A stretch of 64,000 nt of DNA from Cunninghamia lanceolata (Eukaryota; Streptophyta; Pinopsida; Cupressales; Cupressaceae): the NCBI GenBank assembly GCA_027924645.1, contig BSBN01000037.1:2170001-2234000 (forward strand), given 5' to 3'. Of the stretch, positions 60,361-64,000 are shown piece after piece (within the stretch, counting starts at the first letter, position 1; the number at the start of each line of letters is the position of its first letter). The notes under the pieces are model-generated. The model was not told the DNA's origin. It was given only the letters and a program-made list of their open reading frames with translations, and ran no database searches. Made by a program: the position numbers and the translations under genes.

Positions 60361-60590
60361 AAAGCCCTCACCATGAGGTGGGATGGTGTATCTCTTGAGC
60401 TAGTGCACATCCTTATTTAAATTGCAATTAAAAAGTCCTCTTTACGAGGTGGGATAACACATCTCTTGAGCTAGTGCATATCCTTTTAAACAAAGACCTT
60501 CTGCGGAAGACAAGATGGTGTATCTCTTGAGCTAGTGCACATCCTTTTATACAAAGTCCTCATTGTAAGGTGGGGTTGGATCTTGAGTCA
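60361..60590. repeat. Tandem repeat with TCTCTTGAGCTAGTGCA core
   Basis: The core occurs at 60391, 60462 and 60523, each followed by CATCCTT or TATCCTT and preceded by a GAGGTGGGAT-like stretch. The spacing (71 and 61 bases) varies. A fourth, partial unit ends near 60590. Confidence 0.8.
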
Positions 60591-60779
60591 TCCTCCGTTA
60601 AGAGTGTCTTTGGGAGTTGTAGTAGCACAACTCAACCATCAGGTGTGTTTGGTATGTTTTAGACAGTGGGACTTAGCAATAAGCTCCTTCCATTGCTCAT
60701 GTTTTCCATGTATAAGACACATAGTATGTCTATGACATGCTATATGGAGCTCGTGTACTCCATGTGTCTTTTTTATGTG

Positions 60780-60975
60780 TTTGTTGTGTCTTCCCCTTGT
60801 GTGGTATCAAGGCATGTAGCGATGAGCTCCCCCCATACTTGGGTTTTTTTTGGTGTGTCTTCCCCATGGTGTAGTATCAAGGCAAGTAGTGATGAGCTCC
60901 CTCTAAAATTTAGGTTTTGTATTGTGTGTTTTTGGTGGTTTTAAGGCACGTAGCGATGAGCTCCCCCCACCCCTT
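60780..60975. repeat. Tandem repeat with TAGCGATGAGCTCCCCCC core
   Basis: The GATGAGCTCC core occurs at 60821, 60891 and 60955, each preceded by a GTGTCTTCCCC and TATCAAGGCA-type stretch. Spacing is about 64-70 bases. It lies between the first repeat block and the 3' LTR. Confidence 0.8.
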
Positions 60976-61279
60976 AGTTAGGATTTTATTTCATATATAA
61001 AATGTTATATCAATGTATTCATCATGTATTGCGTGATTAATCTCATGTTTTCATCGTGTATTGCATGCTTCCACTATATTTTTGTGTGCTTCCTATTGTA
61101 CTTTCTATGTCTTGCATGTATTTAATGTTTCTTCTAGTTCTTACTTGAGATTAGGGGCTAGAAATAGTTCCTCAATCTTTTTGTATGCCTTAGCTCCATC
61201 TACCTAGTGTGTTTGATGTGTTTTTGACCATACTTTAATTCAATCATAAGATCATACATACATTAAAGTGGGGGTTAAA

Positions 61280-62549
61280 TGTTATGTCGTAAAATTTTTC
61301 CCTATGACTTTTTACCTCCTAGTTTAGCTCCTAGGTCCCCTTAATTTCATTATGCATGTTTAAAACTTATCCTAGAGAAATTTTCCCTAAAACCCATGTT
61401 AAATGGGGCCTAGGGGTTTATTTTAAAGCTTAATCAAGACTCAAAAAGTGTCTTGGGACTTGGGCACCTGCTCCCAAGTCCAGGCTAATTTGTTAGGACC
61501 TAAATTTTAGATGTCGGTGTAGGACCTTTAAAAAAGTTTTCCTTGTCAGCCTTTTCAATTTGAATTATGAAAGTTTAGTAAAAATGCATATTTAAATAGG
61601 TTTATGACTTCATTTTACTCCTAGATGACTCCTAGTTGATTAAGAAAAACTTATGATTATCAAACAAAGAGCATTCAAGGCATTCATTGTGTTGCAGAGT
61701 AAAATTGTGTTGTGTTTGTATGTGTTTGTTGCATATTTGGCTTCATCAATTCATCTCCTCATCATTTGAAGGATCTTAGTCTCCGTGAGGGTTTCACCTC
61801 TAAGGTGACATCTATTTGTACCTCAATCAATTTATCTTCTCATTAGATTTGGCCTCTTCCCTAAAAGGGCATGCACTCTATCTAACAATGGTGTTGGAAG
61901 GCTTGAATGCCATTCTAGGACTTGATTGAGGAATGCTCCTAAAAACCACAACTCCCAAACCCCTCTCTTTGTGATTGTAGGTTACAGGTGTGAGATTTGG
62001 CAAAGTGGAGTTACAGAGAAGTAACTTGGCAGAGGATAGAGATTTGGGATCTGAAGAAAAAGTGTAGAGAATTGACCCTACTAGACTAGGGTGCATGTCC
62101 CATAGTCCTCTTGAATGGAATTTATGAAAACTTTGAAGCAGGTTGCAATCCGACACATATCACTATTCTAGATCTATAGAAAAGTTGCCCTATCAAACTT
62201 GGGCACCCGCTCCATTTTCCCCGAAGCTTCCACCTATGAAAATTTGAATCCTCGTATGTTTCTAATCTATATTTAGTGCCTTCCTATGCGATCATTTGTC
62301 ATATTTCATTCATCTATATATGATTTCATATAATTAGGGTTTGAGGCTAAATTCAACTAAGGTTTAACAAATTCATCAATCTATTCTATCTTTCCTTATA
62401 ATTCAATAGTGACATCAAACCTGTAGGTGAGTCCTCTTACATTAGTAGTGATTTAGCTTAGTTTATGTCCTTGAATGTTAATGTGAAGGGAGGGTTTGAT
62501 TGAACCTATCTTAACTACATTTCAACCTATCTACTTTTCACATATAACA
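61280..62549 (+). repeat. 3' LTR of the element inserted in the LINE
   Basis: Pair of 56167-57436, preceded by the polypurine tract at 61265-61279. Confidence 0.95.
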
Positions 62550-63640
62550 TGTATAATCCCCCATCACAGGGAACTCGTTTTCTCCTCCAAGCTGCGAATT
62601 TTGCTCCTTAGGTTCCCTAGAAGACTCCCTAGGAGCATCCAGGTTTTCAATTTCCCTATGAGGCTAAGTTAGGGTTTCGACATCCTTCGTTTCCTTTGTT
62701 TTAGAGGATGCCTTGGAAGAATTCTTGGTATATTCCTCATCCCTCCTTTTAGGTTTTGGGGAATCTAGCTTCTCATTATTCTTTTGGTTGTCTTCCTAGA
62801 ACAGTAATTTTCCACCCCACCCATCATCAATTTTTATTTTCTGCAACCACCGTCCATTCTCCAAAATGTTCTCCAGTTCTTCCTAAACCATGTCTTCTAG
62901 GTCGATATTAACACAAATCCTCAATGCTTTGTTATGATCCTCATTGAAAGAGTTTTCATCAATCCCTAGGAAAGTCCCCAGGGCTCCCCTGATTTGTCTC
63001 AAAGATTCCTTTTCCCAGTATTTTGGGGGGAGGTTATATCCAATTTGATCCAAACTGCCTTCTTTTTGATATGATGTTTTGATGAATCAAAATTTGGTTC
63101 CCAATCTAGTTTATAAAAACTCAAGTCTTCGAAGAAAAGAGGAGGACTATACATAATTTCATATTTCACATTTTTGATTTCACATTCTACTAAAAAGAAA
63201 TCGTTTGCTAGGGTTTTGATTCTTACCCAGTTTGCAATAGTCTAGCTCCACCAATCTCGAATTAGCTGTTTTAGGCAATTCCTCTTGGTCCACATGATAA
63301 TTAGGGTGCACTCTATAAGATGATCCATTTTTGGGGTTAGGATTTCTAGAACGATCGATATTGCCTTGCTTTTCAAGATCCGTCCAATGTCTCTCCTATC
63401 TACTCCCATCCTGACATCGGTATTTTGATACCTCAATCTCCCATTCCACCGTTGGGGATCCAAGTTTGGCATACTATTTGTCTTGGTTCGGTCTTGGACT
63501 CCTCCATGTTTACCATTCCTCCTAGTTCCCAGTGGGATTGCATTTTCCCAAGTGGCGAAAGGTGGTATCCCTGACGTAATTTGTCTTTCACCTCCTCTTC
63601 CCTCACTAGCTTACAAGTGCGACCTTTTTCCCCTTAAATT
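62550..63640 (-). pseudogene. L1-like LINE ORF1 (DUF4283-like), 5' part
   Basis: Minus-strand continuation of the LINE beyond the LTR insertion. Across frames it reads VRIKTLANDFFLVECEI, LDWEPNFDSSKHHIKKKAVW and IKLD, followed by the K-W-K-x-L-x-x-IG-like stretch and an acidic/basic tail with GENEFPVMGD at the insertion. NPNFDSS and AVWIKL are the hallmark of the DUF4283 RNA-binding domain in plant L1 ORF1. ORF1 starts near 63560, and the 5' untranslated region reaches about 63640. ORF1 is thought to coat the LINE RNA. Frameshifts and stops abound. Confidence 0.75.
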
Positions 63641-63664
63641 TATTTTAAGATCTTTATTTTGAGT

Positions 63665-64000
63665 GCAGTAGGCAAGAATATTTAAATGCATCTATTTGAT
63701 GCAATTATCATATAAAATTTAAAAATATATTTAACAATACTATAGTCTATAATTAATTTTCTTATCTAATAATTTGAAAAATATCATTTATCCATTTTCT
63801 TATTAGTTCATGTTGTGAACAGTCAATGTATGAATAAAATTAACATTGAAATTTTATTAGATTTTCAATACATTAAATTCTTGTGATAAATTTCAACTAT
63901 ATTAATAATGTAATTCTTATTCAAATATTAATGCAAGGCTCAAATTTCAACCTTATCTTATATTAAAGTAAGATTCAAATTTCAACTCTATTAATATTTT
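63665..64000. repeat. Second copy of the dispersed AT-rich repeat
   Basis: Collinear with 22817-23152 in the same direction, with several small indels, and running off the window edge. It starts about 25 bases beyond the presumed 5' end of the LINE. Confidence 0.8.

Larger units (their letters stand above)
56162..62554 (+). mobile_element. LTR retrotransposon inserted in the LINE, largely non-coding
   Basis: LTRs 56167-57436 and 61280-62549 (each about 1270 bp) begin TGTTATGT and end at ATATAACA (AAAA in the left copy). The flanks are AGTAT and TGTAT, a 5-bp duplication with one mismatch. A purine tract AAAGTGGGGGTTAAA (61265-61279) sits before the right LTR, giving + orientation. LINE ORF1 wording continues on both sides of the insertion. 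The 3.8-kb interior holds only a protease-like frame and tandem repeats, so the element depended on others for movement. The LTRs differ by roughly 9 percent by eye over the first 145 bases. Confidence 0.9.

Noticed and set aside
60535..60944. Short + strand frames near the 3' LTR of the inserted element
   Set aside because: They run through tandem repeats and have no recognisable domain.
1..64000. CRISPR arrays, bacterial operons, riboswitches or rRNA genes
   Set aside because: None seen; the DNA is plant nuclear and the regular repeats found are tandem or LTR types without spacers.

Overview
The window is AT-rich nuclear DNA from a seed plant with a large, retrotransposon-packed genome. 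Three things indicate a plant: Ty1/copia and Ty3/gypsy elements primed by initiator-Met tRNA, an L1-type LINE with a DUF4283-like ORF1, and relics of plastid-type genes split by GT-AG introns. The low gene density and many old, stop-riddled elements would suit a gymnosperm, but that is inference. There are no bacterial operons, CRISPR arrays or rRNA genes, and I recognised no tRNA gene. Almost all of the sequence is transposons in various stages of decay.

Layout. 1-2.4 kb is the 3' half of a Ty3/gypsy pol gene (+ strand: RNase H, integrase, chromodomain-like tail), ending in a polypurine tract and a probable LTR start. 4.6-7.1 kb holds tandem duplications, a foldback element and a broken anion-transporter (PHT4/ANTR-like) pseudogene. 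8.5 kb has a 150-bp MITE with 10-bp target duplications. 10.5-11.5 kb contains four exons of a plastid-type pyruvate kinase pseudogene. 13.3-13.9 kb has short degenerate repeats. 15.3-16.2 kb is a decayed copia integrase, interrupted at 16247 by an LTR end.

The one host gene that looks intact is at 20.6-22.5 kb on the minus strand. It has four exons with consistent splice phases, encodes a 314-residue short-chain dehydrogenase most like 3-ketodihydrosphingosine reductase (sphingolipid synthesis), and has an ER-retrieval-like C-terminus. About 6 kb of gene-free DNA follows.

28.3-40.8 kb is a 12.5-kb Ty3/gypsy chromovirus (minus strand) with both LTRs and a 5-bp target duplication (ATTTG). A 6-kb Ty1/copia element (33971-39948, minus strand, 5-bp duplication CTGAT) sits inside its primer-binding site. 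42.1-46.5 kb is a truncated gypsy element of Tat type whose extra RNase H lies between protease and reverse transcriptase. 49.1-49.7 kb is a TTGCATG-type minisatellite. 50286-51531 is a solo LTR with a 5-bp target duplication, apparently inside an older copia LTR. 51.7-63.6 kb is an L1-like LINE (minus strand), split by a 6.4-kb LTR element (56167-62549, + strand) that carries only a protease-like coding remnant. The last 336 bases repeat a segment found at 22.8 kb.

The elements therefore form a layered record: copia inside gypsy inside an older LTR-like sequence, an LTR element inside a LINE, and a solo LTR inside an older LTR. By eye the copia LTR pair differs by a few percent and the enclosing gypsy pair by roughly 10 percent over the parts I compared, which agrees with the nesting order.
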